Shown piece after piece: positions 1 to 10,950 of a stretch of 64,000 bases of DNA. A model generated the notes under the pieces. It was not told the DNA's origin. It made no database searches and saw nothing but the letters and a program-made list of their open reading frames with translations. Origin of the DNA: Fulvia fulva (taxonomy: Eukaryota > Ascomycota > Dothideomycetes > Mycosphaerellales > Mycosphaerellaceae). The position numbers were made by a program, and so were the translations under genes. The DNA lies in contig NC_063020.1 of the NCBI RefSeq assembly GCF_020509005.1, positions 2,914,001-2,978,000 of the forward strand, given 5' to 3'. The first letter of the stretch is position 1, and every line of letters begins with the position of its first letter.

Positions 1-2495
1 GATCTCCCCCCTTTTCGTTTTCGAACTAATCTACTTAGCTATACTACCTAATAGCTCGTATATCTAGCTCCTAGAACAACTATTACTTAGTTGATTAACC
101 GTATCTTACGAAAATAGCTTCCTTACCCCGGTTTATTAATTTATCCTATCGTAGCCCTTTTAGATATAATTTCGGTTCTACGTAAACTACTACCCTATAA
201 TCCTATACTCTTAAGTGATCTACCGTTAGTACTTTGCTAGTAAATACTTCTTCCGGCGAAAGTTAGATACCGTTAAGTAACGGTCCGTTTAGTAGTAGGT
301 TACATATAACCGCCTATACCTCTAGCGCTTTAGGCTAGAATTTTACCGGCATCCCCGATTCCTCGAGTATTACGCGGATCGCGTTCTCCGATACCTAGAT
401 TGACCTTTCTACTACTCCGTTTTATATAGAAATATAAGTATCCGTCGTATTATATTAAACCCCCGATTATTTCTCCTATTCTTTTAGAACTATTAGTAGC
501 TTAGGTACATTGTTACTCCGTACTACTCTTACGTAGCATTTCGATACTTTCTCTATAGTTAGCCGCTATTATCGTAGTACTTACGGTGCGTCGGATTTGT
601 TCTTAAGCGGGATTACCTACTTCTTTCTTAAGAAGCTATCTACGATCTCTAGCTAGTATTTAAAACCTAGCCTAGATATTGTATTTTCGAAGGGTCCGTA
701 GATATCGATAGATATAAGCGTAAGTCTTTCGTTCTTTCGTTCTACGATAGCGCCTTTAAACTTCCGTATATTCGCGATAGAGTATACCTTATAGTTATAC
801 TCGTCCGGGATAGGAATCGGGTCCTTCTTATTACTTACTCTATAGACGTTCCGGAGTAATCCTTTACCTAGGTATACGAATCTTCTATACTAAAGCTCCT
901 ACTAATCCTTAGTAGTTACTATAGCTAGAGCTTCCTCGTATAGTATCTCCGGGGGTCTGTTATCTACCTAGTTTAGGGAGTTAGATATCGAAGATACTAC
1001 CGGTACCCCCCCTCGTAGTACTATTCGTACGATAGGCTTTCCGCTCTTATACTTAAGTATAAAGTTTAGAGGTTCGATATCGAATTACTTACTAAACTGC
1101 CTCTATAAAACTAGATTAACTCAGAGATTAGGAATAAACAAGACTTTCTCTAGCGTAATTTGTTTCCCCGTTAGGCCTCCTATAGTTACTATTCCTTTAT
1201 AGAATGTATCTAGGTACCCCCTACCGACTTTAATTACTTTCCTTCTCGCTAGTTTCCTAAGCGATCTAAATAGAGATCTAAATAGAGACTTATTATCAGT
1301 TATATATAAGGAGGTATAGGAGTCTAGTAACTATTCGGAGGCGGGAAACTTGCCTTTTACTTCGGTAGTAGAATAGGCCACTTCGTCGTCGTATATTTCC
1401 TCGGTATTGCTTTCTCGTAAGGTATAGGCTCGTATCGCCTTTACCTTTATCTTGTTATCGGATTAGCTTCTCCTATCCTTCTACTATTTCCTAGACTTCT
1501 TAAGGGCGTTTTAGGCCTTCTCTAGATCCCGGACTAGCTCTTCGTAGGACTTCTTCTCCGGTTACTTCTAGGTATTCTTCTTTTTAATAAACTCCTTTAC
1601 CGAATCTAGTTCCGGGCACGATATAACTAGGTAGTTACTATCGTAGATAAAGTAGCCGCTCTTACCCCCTTACCTCTAGGAGTATAGAGCGGTCTCGCCC
1701 TTACTCTCTTAGATCCGTAATTCGTAGGATTTAAGTAAGGTTATAGCGGATTCCTAGCCTAGGTTTAGCTAGGCTAGGATAGTGTCCCTAGTACTAGCGT
1801 AGGCGTCCGGGAGGCTACTAAGTAGGTACTTAAACCTCCGGACGGGGTCCTTATAGTAGGTCTCTTTACTATCTATTTCGGTAATCTATATAGATAGGTT
1901 ACCTAGATATATCTACCCTTATCTAATTGTCTAATCGTCCCGTAGCTTAAACGATACTAGCTATTCTATAAGCGCTACTACGTATGCCTTATAGACCTTA
2001 CTATACTTCTTCTATAGAAGTTTCTAGATCTCTTTCGTATCTCGTATATCTAAGATTTCTTAGTTGTCCTCCTCGGACAGATATACTAAGATAGTATATC
2101 TCGCTATACCGTTTGCCTTCGAAGTGATCTTAGGCGTAACGGATTCTAGGAGATTAGCCGACGAGTCGTCGATAACCTAGAATACCTCCCGGCTTTCGAG
2201 ATAGTCTCGTAGTATAACGAACTAGCGCTTCTAGTTCTTACGAGTAAGAGTAGGGCCGACCTTCCGGGGGCCCTCGTAACTCGTTAAGTCTTTAATAGCG
2301 AAGGTAGCCTTAGATATATAGTAAGCTCTACTTAACTACGGTAGTTAGAATAAGCTTAGACTCCCCGAGTCTGTTAGTAGCGTTCCGTATAGTAGACTCC
2401 CCGAGTCTATTAGTACGTTACCGTACGGATTCCGGGTATAGGGTATAGTACCCTACGTTATACTTCCTTAGTATATCGATGTCCTATTAAGCAAA

Positions 2496-2510
2496 CCCGG
2501 GCTTATAACC
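2496..2510 (-). other. primer-binding site of Copia-1 (initiator tRNA-Met internal type)
   Basis: The plus strand reads CCCGGGCTTATAACC, a one-change RIP version of CCCGGGCTCATAACC. That resembles the anticodon arm of initiator tRNA-Met (GGGCTCATAACC). Copia elements are known to prime from an internally cleaved half of this tRNA, so the site is placed directly inside the 5' LTR. The same motif lies at 17630-17642 and 37935-37952 beside other LTRs. Confidence 0.6.
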
Positions 2511-2916
2511 TATTAAATAGGTATAGTATATATATACGGAAGTTAGGACACGTAATAGGGAAGGAGGAAGGACTAATATAGTATACGAAGGTATATAGTA
2601 GAATAGTATTTAGTACTAAAGGTGTCTCTACTATCGGTATAGAGACTACGTCTCTTATACCTATATAGAGGGATATTACTCTAGTCCTAGTTCTATTTCA
2701 CTACGCCTTATCGGTTTTACCTATATCTTATCCTACGACGGTAGTTCCTCCGATAGTCTTATACTAACTAGCTAAGCGACTTTAGGTCCTCTAAGTCGCT
2801 CCTACTATTCGTACGGTGTCTCGGTAGTATTGCCGTACTATTGTCTCGACTAGCTAAGTATATACTAAGTTAGTCTTAGTACCGTACGATATACCTACTA
2901 ACCTATATTCGTAATA
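2511..2916 (-). repeat. candidate 5' LTR of Copia-1
   Basis: Begins with TATTAAATAGG directly after the primer-binding site and is inferred to end at GTAATA, where pol-like sequence of Copia-2 resumes. It would be 406 bp. No second copy is in the window, so the outer end rests only on where homology to copia pol restarts. RIP-saturated, no coding capacity. Confidence 0.4.
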
Positions 2917-4167
2917 CTCGGTTTATTAACTTGTCTCTCCTTAAGCCTTAAGGTTAGGCTCTTAGGTCTATATAGACTATAGCTTTGTATCCCTAGACGC
3001 GGAAATAGTCGACTAACGGTACTTAGCTAGTAAAGGCTTCTTCTAGTAAAAGAGCAATAATATTAATAATCGGACTATTAGGTAGTCTATTTCTAATTAT
3101 AGTCTATACTTATAAAGCTTCTAGCCAGAACTTAACTAGTATACTAGAGTCTTTAAGTATAGCCCGGACTATATTCTTAGAGGCTTAAATTGACTTTTCT
3201 ATAGGTCTATTTTAAAGGGAGTTATAGGTATTAGTTATGTCTATCTAAGTACTAAACTCCTTCTCCTACTCTTTTAGTAAGGCGAGAATTTCCTTTATAC
3301 TATCACTATGGATCGTAGATAGAAAGCACCTTAACTATTGTTCTACCTAGACCTTCTAATCCCGTAGGGCTGTAGGAGCGTCGCTCCTAGCCTTTAAAGA
3401 GATTACCCACTTCTTCCTAGAGAAGTTGTCTATAATCTTAAGCTAATATTTGTATCCTAGCCTAGAGACTACGCCCTAAAAAGGCCTATAGATGTCAATA
3501 GAGACAAGGGCTAGCCTTTCTCCTTTTCTCTCTATAGTAGGTCCCTTAAACTTCCTTATATTAGTAAGGGAGCATACCTTATAACTTAGGTGTTTAGAAG
3601 GAATAGAGATAGGATCTTTCTTATTAGTAACTCTATAAAGATTTCTTAGCAGTCCCTTACTAAGGTATATATATCTTCTATACTATAGCTTCTACTAATC
3701 TTCGGACTTAGTATTAGCTATAGCGGTGCCGTTACGTTCTTAAGAGAGTACTAGTATACTATAGCTTAAGAATTTCCGAGATCGAGTAGATAAACGGTAC
3801 TCCTCCTCGAAGTTTAGTCTAGATAACGGGTTTACTAGATAAGGATTTTAGGGTAAAACTAGGTAGTTAGATAGTAAACTATTAGCTAAACTAATTCCAC
3901 GAAACAAGACTAACTCTAAGGCTAGGAACAAACAGGACATTTTCTAAGACAATTTACTTTCTAGAAGGACTACCTATTACTATACTTCCTATATATATAG
4001 CTTATAGATAGCCACCCCTAACCTTGATCTACTTCCTCTTTTAAAGAGGCTTTAGTGTCCTAAATAGTAAATCTTAGTCAGTTATATATAATGAAGTATA
4101 AGAGTTAAGTAACTACTCGGACGAGGAATACTTACCTTTAGCTTCTATAGTAGAATAGGCAACCTTA
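2917..4167 (-). mobile_element. Copia-2, RIP-degraded copia fragment (pol/integrase part)
   Basis: Collinear with the first 1.4 kb of the window. The same integrase motif can be read on the minus strand near 3470-3510 with glycine changed to arginine and an in-frame stop. Somewhat fewer RIP changes than Copia-1. The element is cut at 4167/4168 by the Gypsy-B LTR and appears to continue at 16146-17642. The part left of 2917 was displaced by Copia-1 and is presumably outside the window. Confidence 0.65.
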
Positions 4168-4351
4168 TATCACGGGTAGCCCGCGACCCCTTACTATAGC
4201 TACGTTAGCCCGGGTAAACCGCGGACCTTCCGTATCGGGTTAGCGCGGCTTAGCTTTACTTTATAACTTCGCCGCGCCTCGCGCTCCTCTTTCGTAGCTT
4301 CGTAGAATAATAACTCTCTTATTTAGACCCTATAGTACGCGCGCCCTTATA
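4168..4351 (+). repeat. 5' LTR of Gypsy-B (184 bp)
   Basis: Nearly identical to 15962-16145. The few differences are mostly transitions of the RIP kind. The usual TG start is TA here. Confidence 0.8.
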
Positions 4352-6074
4352 GTTTGTTCTACTACCCTACCTAGATCGCGGATCGAGGTAAGGGACGCGT
4401 AATAATAGGAATAGACAGAACTATAGAACTCGAAGAACGCGTAGAGTCGTATTAGAATATAGAACACGGTAAGGCGTATAGCGCGTAAATGCCTAGAGAA
4501 CGTAACGCGGCGACATTATTAGTAGGTGGTCGCGCGCTTATAGACAGTTAGGAAATATGCCTCGTTACGCCTCCCCCGAACCTAGACAATATAACTTTAT
4601 AGACAAACGGCGGTATACTATTGCTACTAAAGCCTAAGAGTAAAGGTAAGTAGCGTACATCTCTTTTCCCTAACCTCTCCTCTTTTCCTTAGAGTTAGAC
4701 ATAGGACGATAACCGGCGGGTTATAGTAGACACTAGTATCGCGCTATAATAGGAAATTAATAGAGCTTACTAGAAAGCCTTCGAGCGAGAAGAAGGTAGT
4801 AAGATTGACTTTATAGAACTATTCGAATTTAAGCTCGAAGAGGACCTGGACGAGGTGTACCTATTACTCGACGAGGTAGAGCACATTCTCGTATCCGAAT
4901 ACTAGAATGTTATACTAGACAAACTTACGACCCTCGTATCCTAGTACCCGAAGACTACCTACGACTTCGTACTATAGGTAGTAAATATAGCGATTACTAA
5001 AGGTAGACAACTCGATATAATAGAGCGAGCTAACAACCTCTAGAACACCTAGTATACTACGCTATATACCGAGTATAACCGTACCTATAAGATACTATAA
5101 AGCGAGGAGGCTATAATATAGAAGATGGCCGTAGACCTAAAAAGTAAGAAGGATTGAAACCTAGTAAAGTTGTAAGAGGTAGAGAAGAAGTATAGAGAGG
5201 CTAATAACCTATATAAGCAATTTAGCGAGATTTACGAAAAGGAGAAGAAGAAGGTATAGGATACCGAAGCTAAGAACTAGGCTCTATAGAAGGAGGTTAA
5301 TAATCTAAAGACTCGACTCTAAGCTACTAAAGACACTATATAGAATAGAGGTAGGGGTCGCTCTAGTCGCCGACCCTCCTACTTACCTCCGCGCAAGACT
5401 TTACTCGAGTAGCTAATACGTAAGTATCGTAAAGCTACTAGTAGAGGCGGCGGCGGCGGAGGTAGTAGTAACGATAATAATAACGGTAATAGTAATAACG
5501 AGCGAGGACGTAATAGAAACCGTCTACGACCTAATAATAATAACGGTCGCGACTCTCGAGCGCGTAATACCCGTATATAGACTCCCCTAGCCGAACTTTC
5601 AGAACGCCTATTTACTATTAACCGTACTCTAATACGCGGTATCGAGGTTAGTAAGGGCGTACCTAACCCGAAGTACTTTAAGAACGATAACGACCCTAAC
5701 TTCGACAGTTAGTATAGTAGCGTACTTCTTAAGCTAACTATAACTACTTTCCGCTCCGAGGTAGACGGCCTACGTTTTATATATAGATAGACATAGGGTG
5801 ACCCTTAGAGAAGTATTAAGCCGAGGATTCCCGTGCCTAGACAATAATTATTTAACGAGTTTAAGACTAGTAAAGAACTACTAGATTAGATAACGCGCTA
5901 GTACGGTACCCGTAACGAAGGAACTAAGGCTATAGTTAATATCGCTACCTATAAGTAGGAGTAGAGCGAGACCTTTATTACCTTCTACGCTCGCTACTCG
6001 AAGCTACGTACTTAGATAGAGTAGACCGACGAGACTAAGCTAATACTGTTTCGTAACCGCCTAAACCGTAAGTA
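4352..6074 (+). pseudogene. gag remnant of Gypsy-B, upstream part
   Basis: A reading frame full of stops encodes a charged, Lys/Glu-rich (probably coiled-coil) region around 4700-5300. A low-complexity Gly/Ser/Asn-rich tract follows near 5440-5560. The retrotransposon-gag-like region continues to the LINE insertion at 6075 and resumes at 10951. A relic of the CCHC knuckle lies near 11270-11330, where cysteine codons appear as tyrosine codons (TGC to TAC). Confidence 0.55.
6060..6074. repeat. target-site duplication, left copy (LINE-1)
   Basis: The 15-bp sequence CCTAAACCGTAAGTA occurs here and again at 10936-10950, immediately outside the LINE. A 15-bp duplication is typical of target-primed reverse transcription. 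Confidence 0.85.
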
Positions 6075-6599
6075 GATAGATAGATTTGTCATTCCCCTGT
6101 TCTAGGACCCTATCCGGCCTATACAGGTATATATCTATTGTTATGTACAAAGGGAAACCCGAATAGGTGAAAACCCTTCCCGCCCCCGACTACTCCTTGT
6201 CTAGATTAGCTTTCCCTCTAAACGTACGTAGTCTATGTCACTACCCCGTTAGCCCCCGCTCCTAGCCGGTCTCGTCGCGCTACGTCGTGTCCTCTCTTCC
6301 TACACTGCTCCTACTAGGCGGTACTGTTCTAGCCAGCCCTTCTCTAGTATCCAGTTCGTAATGCGCCGTAGGTCTTTAGCGTTGTTAAGAAGTGCCCTAA
6401 TCGTCCGGTTCCTCGCCTTTGCCATCCACTCCCCCCTTCCTAGCGACCACCTCGGACAGACGAGGAGTGCGTGCCGTACGTTCTAGGAGCGATAGCCGTA
6501 GGGGCAGCTAGTATTCGTGTATCCTGGAACCTTCCTCTATAATAGGTACCCCTGGAGGCCGATGTGTTCGCTTCGTAGTTGGGTTGCTATGCTACTCTA

Positions 6600-9560
6600 T
6601 GCCCTCGTAAGGCGGTAGTAGATGAGCTTCGGGGGGTGCTTGACCGCGGATTTTGTAGCTAACTATTCCTTAGGTTGTCCCGCTGGCTAAGGGCGTCCAC
6701 TATGCCCTACAACCTGGTTGTTCCACCTCTCTTTCCATAGTTGCTCTACAAACGATTTCTCACCTTCCCATTGTGTTGCTAGCTGTTCGTCCCTTGCCCG
6801 GTAGTTCGGCTCGTTTCCGGGTCGAATGCCCTTGTGCGCTAGTACTAATTCGCGGGCCCTTACGACTGTACTAGCGATGACCTTCTGTACTAGGTACTGT
6901 GCCGACTTGCCTAAGTAGGAGGTCCGTAGTCCCTAGATGTATAGGTCGATCGGCGGTATAGCGGTCTCGTGCTCAAGCATCCTCGTTAGTGTCGACTTAT
7001 ATGCCCCGGTGACCTTCCTTAGGCATTGGTTTTAGATCTTCGCTAGCGGCGCGACGAGTCCCTTCGATAGGTAGGCCCTCTCGCCTAAGGACCACACTTG
7101 GCTACTATAGGTAAGGACTGGCCGTACAATAGCCGTATATAGAAGTCGTGACTGCCGGAAGTCCGCCCCCTATATAGACGCAGTGAGCCTCTGGCATAAT
7201 GCCATATTCTGTTCAGCTTTCCGTAATATTACCTATACGTGCTTCCTCTACCGTAGCGCCGGGTCCACCTATAGTCCGAGGATCCTGAGCTGATTTGCCG
7301 GGTTAGTCGTGTGCCCCTATATCTAGATAGAAGCTTGCATATTGTGGAACCGTGGCCGGCGCGTAAAGTGTATCAGATTGTACTTTTCTGGGGCAAACCG
7401 AGCCCCGTGCCTCCTAGCCCAGTCCTCGTAGATCTTGTGCTTCTCTTCTAGTAGCCTACAGTTCTCCTTAGTCGAGGAAGACTACGCTAGGATGTTTGTG
7501 TCGTCTACGAAGCCGCTCGCAGCGGTGTTCTGGGATTCTAGGGCTGGGAGCAGCGTCGCTATAAAGAAGAGGAACAGAATCGGTGCTAGCGTTAAGCCTT
7601 ACGGGATTCCAGTATGGACTGCTTGAAATGGGCTTCTGTACTAGCCGACTAGGATCGACGTACTACGGTTTTAGAGGTAGGACCGTACGAAGTTGACAAG
7701 CCACTCAGGGAGTCCTTTCGACCTTAGGATATAGAGAAGCCGCGGGTGTGACACGTAGTCGAAGGCTCCCGATATGTCTAGGCTAAGTAAGGAAGCCACC
7801 TTGTCCCTATTCTTATACCAGATGGCCTTTACCTGAGAGGTGATAAGTTCTATCGCGGATAGCGTCGATCGCTATAGGCGCGCACCTATCTAGGTGTCCG
7901 GGAGTAGGGAGTGTTCCTCTACCGCCTCGGAGAGTCTCGTTGCAACCAGCTTCTTAAGCGCCTTCCTAAGAGTGTTAAGGAGCGCAATTGGGCGGTACGA
8001 CTTCACCTACGTATAGTCTTCCTTCTGCGGCTTGCGTAGGACCACTGTCGTCGATTGTTTAAAAGCTATCGGGTGGTATCCGGTCTGTAGGTAGGCGTTG
8101 AAGATCGCTGCAACTGCTAGGGCTAGTTGATCTCTACACTTCTTTAGTAGCTCGTTTGGGATCCCATCCGGCCCCGGGGCTTTCTTCGCCGGCAACTTCC
8201 TTAGCATAGCGGTAACTTCTCCCTCGGACACCTCCTGTTGGACCGCGATGCTAGGGGCTAGGGGAGTAGAGCTGTTTATGTCGCTTAGATTAGCCTCGAC
8301 TAGGGGTGGGAAGAACTTGCTAGCCAGTAGACGCGCCTTGGCCTCGGGGTCGCTAACCGGGCCACTAGGCGATTGTAGCGCTAGGATAGAGAAGGAGGGG
8401 CCCTGTGTAGGGTCCTATCGGGCCCATTTCGCTAGCTTCCACATCCTCTCTAGCTTGCCGGCGATTTCTTCCACTATGGCCCTCCAGCCGACTGCTTTCT
8501 CCCTCCGTATTATGGCTTTCTTCTGTTGGCATGCCTCCCTATATACGTTCTAGGCCTCCTCGCTATGGCTGCTCGTCCACACCCGGCGGGCTCTCCTTGC
8601 TTCTCTTACTACCGCAGTGCACTCCGGCGTCTAGTATAGTTTAGACCATGTCGTTAGTTAGGCAAGCGGAACGTGAAGTGAGGTCGCTTTTCTTATTTCG
8701 TCTGTCAACCCCTGGACTGCTTCGTCTATCTCGTCTTTACTATTGTATTGCTGCTACGCGATCTGGACTAGCCTCTTAGAGTCATCGAGGTACGCCTAGA
8801 TGTTGGCCTAGTGGGCCTTTCCCTAGTTTGGCTTAGGGGTTCTCGCTAGTGTGCGTTGTATCTATGTCGCAATAGAGGTCCTGACTGGCATGTGGTCTAA
8901 CGACGCCTCGAGTTCATGTTCGATCCTACAGTAGGTTACCGTGTGGTAGTGGCTATCTGAGATCTAGGAGAGGTCGATCGTGCCTTGGAGTCCCCCTCTC
9001 TTCTAGGTACCCAGGTCCTTCGGGGTATTGAGGGCAATTGCGTTGCTCGCCATCAAGTCGAGTACTTCGTCGGCTATAGGGTGCGGCTGCATAAGGCTTT
9101 CCTAGGAAGGGTGGTGTATGTTGAAGTCTCCTACTACGATGTGGCACCCTTGTCTCTTGAGCGCACTGTCTAGGTGTCTACAGACCCCTAGGTCGCGGCT
9201 AGACCTCGAGGCTAGCGGTTGCATGTATAGGTTGTGTATCCAGGTGCTACCCACGTGGAGGGAGGTAATATCGCCCCCGCCTTCTTCGTCTACGTAGTAC
9301 ACTACCTCCTAGTCGGATTCTAGTATGTCCTTGCTGACATAGAAGCACGTGCGGGGTCTGCCGTCGCCTCGTAGGCATGTCGTGTAGCCTAGTGACTTGC
9401 AGGTCGTTGGTCTCTTATAGTGCGGGTTAATCTATAGCTCCTGGATTGCAAGGACGTAGTGGACGCGTAGGTCCGCCTCGTGTAGGAAATGGTTCTAGAC
9501 TATATCCTTGCTATAGTTGACGTTATACTGGATGATGCTAAGCGTGTCGAGGCTAGTCAT
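6600..9560 (-). pseudogene. LINE-1 ORF2 remnant: endonuclease and reverse transcriptase
   Basis: Starts at an ATG on the minus strand at 9560; the first residues (MTSLDTLSIIQYNVN) resemble the start of fungal LINE ORF2. The apurinic-type endonuclease follows, with the VVGDFNIHHPS motif near 9110-9160. An RT finger segment KAPGPDGIPNELLK is near 8140-8190. The open pieces are at most 75 codons, broken by TAG/TAA codons, so no protein can be made. The downstream end was not determined precisely. Confidence 0.75.
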
Positions 9561-9569
9561 CGGCATCGA

Positions 9570-10860
9570 CAATCATTTCCTCTGTATCGTCCTGTATCCT
9601 ACTGCCCTATGCGTCCTGGTCTACGCCTATCGGCTATGTACTAAAGGGGAGCCGGGCCTAGTTAGATTCCCTCGCCGTAGCTAGCAGAGCACGTGGCCTC
9701 CCGTACGCCCTAGGCTGCGCATCCTTTACATCGTTCTCGGCCCTAGGGCGCTTATGCCCGACCGCCGCTAGTTGGTTCCGGTATAGGCTAGCCTCACGGT
9801 CGCCGTAGAATCTTGGGGCGACGGTTCTGTTTATAATTGCCTTGTTTTTCGCTAGTTTCCGCTATAGGCATTCCGTACTATACGATAGGTAGTGCCCCGG
9901 ACAGTTCGCGTACCGTCTCGTAGTCGATGTATAGTCCCTAGACATATAGTCTCCTATACAGTTCGAGCAGGCCTGCTTGTTTGTGCACGTGTAGGTTTGG
10001 TGTCCATACTGTTGGCATTTGAAGCATTAGAGGACACGAAAGGATGAGGAGTGCTTTTCTACTGTCTTGAGGCTGTATTACTAGACCAGGCCTTGTTCTA
10101 TCGCTAGATCCGCCGCTTTCGCGTCTTGTAGCTATACTATTAGCGCCGAGGCCTTCTTGCCTTCTAGCCATTTCCTATAGAGCCAAGTCGCCTTCTGGAT
10201 TAGAGAGTTAAGAGTGACCGGGTTGTCCTCTTAGAGAGCGCGTAGGTGACCCTAGTTAGTTGGGTCAAACTCCTTAGGCATATCGTGGACTAGGATCGTG
10301 AATTGTTTCGTTAAGACCTTCGCTGATGCCGCAACCTTAGATGCCTACTATGGCTGTGCCTCTAGGTGCCTCCTAGCAGTAGTAGAGCTAGTATAGATCT
10401 GTAGAGTGCCGTTAGACTATTGGTTCACTACGACTACCCCTAGTTAGTTGATTCGTTAGGCGAGCTCCTTATTCGATAGCTTCGTAACTTCGGCCTAGTC
10501 TTCCTTTACTACAATACGGATCGTAACTATATCGTACGTTAGGCGGGAGCCTAGTATCGATGCCGCGACCGATGCCTAGCTATAGGGGTGTTGATTCCGG
10601 GTGGCCTTACTAATTGCCTAGGACGTCGTCCTTATTTCTTGTTACCCTCGGTAATACGACAGTACAAGCGCCGTGCGTAGCTGAGTGATCATTACCTATA
10701 GAGACCGGTAAGGGAGCTAATTGTTAGTTTCTATACTTTTTACGTCCTCTATAAGTTGCTACTAGTTGTCTTAGGGGGGCTTCGCCTATAGGGCCGTAGG
10801 CGCCGTTAGTACCGTAGCCTAGGCTACTATTACCTAGGAGTTGCCTAATGTAGCTAGGCA
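9570..10860 (-). pseudogene. LINE-1 ORF1 remnant (Gag-like, CCHC knuckle)
   Basis: Minus-strand frame with several stops. A complete CCHC knuckle (CFKCQQYGHQTYTC, spacing C-x2-C-x4-H-x4-C) followed by further cysteines is readable around 9960-10030. LINE ORF1 proteins bind the element RNA. Upstream sequence to about 10860 is Ala/Thr/Ser-rich and badly broken. Boundaries are approximate. Confidence 0.6.
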
Positions 10861-10935
10861 CCTCCGCGGCGTTTGGAGCTAAAGAAACAGGGTGAAGAGA
10901 GCTTTAAGCTGTCCAGATTGAATGAGGTAGAACTC

Positions 10936-10950
10936 CCTAAACCGTAAGTA
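10936..10950. repeat. target-site duplication, right copy (LINE-1)
   Basis: Identical to 6060-6074. Gypsy-B gag sequence continues directly after it. Confidence 0.85.

Larger units (their letters stand above)
1..2916 (-). mobile_element. Copia-1, RIP-degraded Ty1/copia retrotransposon, 5' part
   Basis: A Ty1/copia element on the minus strand whose 3' part lies outside the window. No frame is open. Read on the minus strand, about 810 to 680 gives a broken integrase: a basic stretch followed by an isoleucine-aspartate-isoleucine-tyrosine-glycine-proline-phenylalanine motif, the usual start of the copia integrase core. Gag would occupy about 1400-2450, then the primer-binding site and LTR. TpA is extremely common and CpA/TpG nearly absent, as RIP predicts. 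Its sequence aligns by eye with 2917-4167, which appears to be an older relative (Copia-2) interrupted by this element. The type is secure; exact ends are not. Confidence 0.75.
6075..10935 (-). mobile_element. LINE-1, Tad-like non-LTR retrotransposon, about 4.9 kb
   Basis: Minus-strand non-LTR element inserted in the gag of Gypsy-B, with exact 15-bp target duplications. It has no LTRs. Its 3' end (plus-strand left end) is a short GATA repeat. It carries two ORF relics in the usual order, ORF1 with a CCHC zinc knuckle and ORF2 with endonuclease then reverse transcriptase. RIP damage is moderate, lighter than in the host Gypsy-B, so it looks younger. Length and gene order suggest an almost complete copy. 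Assignment to the Tad clade rests on ORF layout and fungal host, not on a search. Confidence 0.85.
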
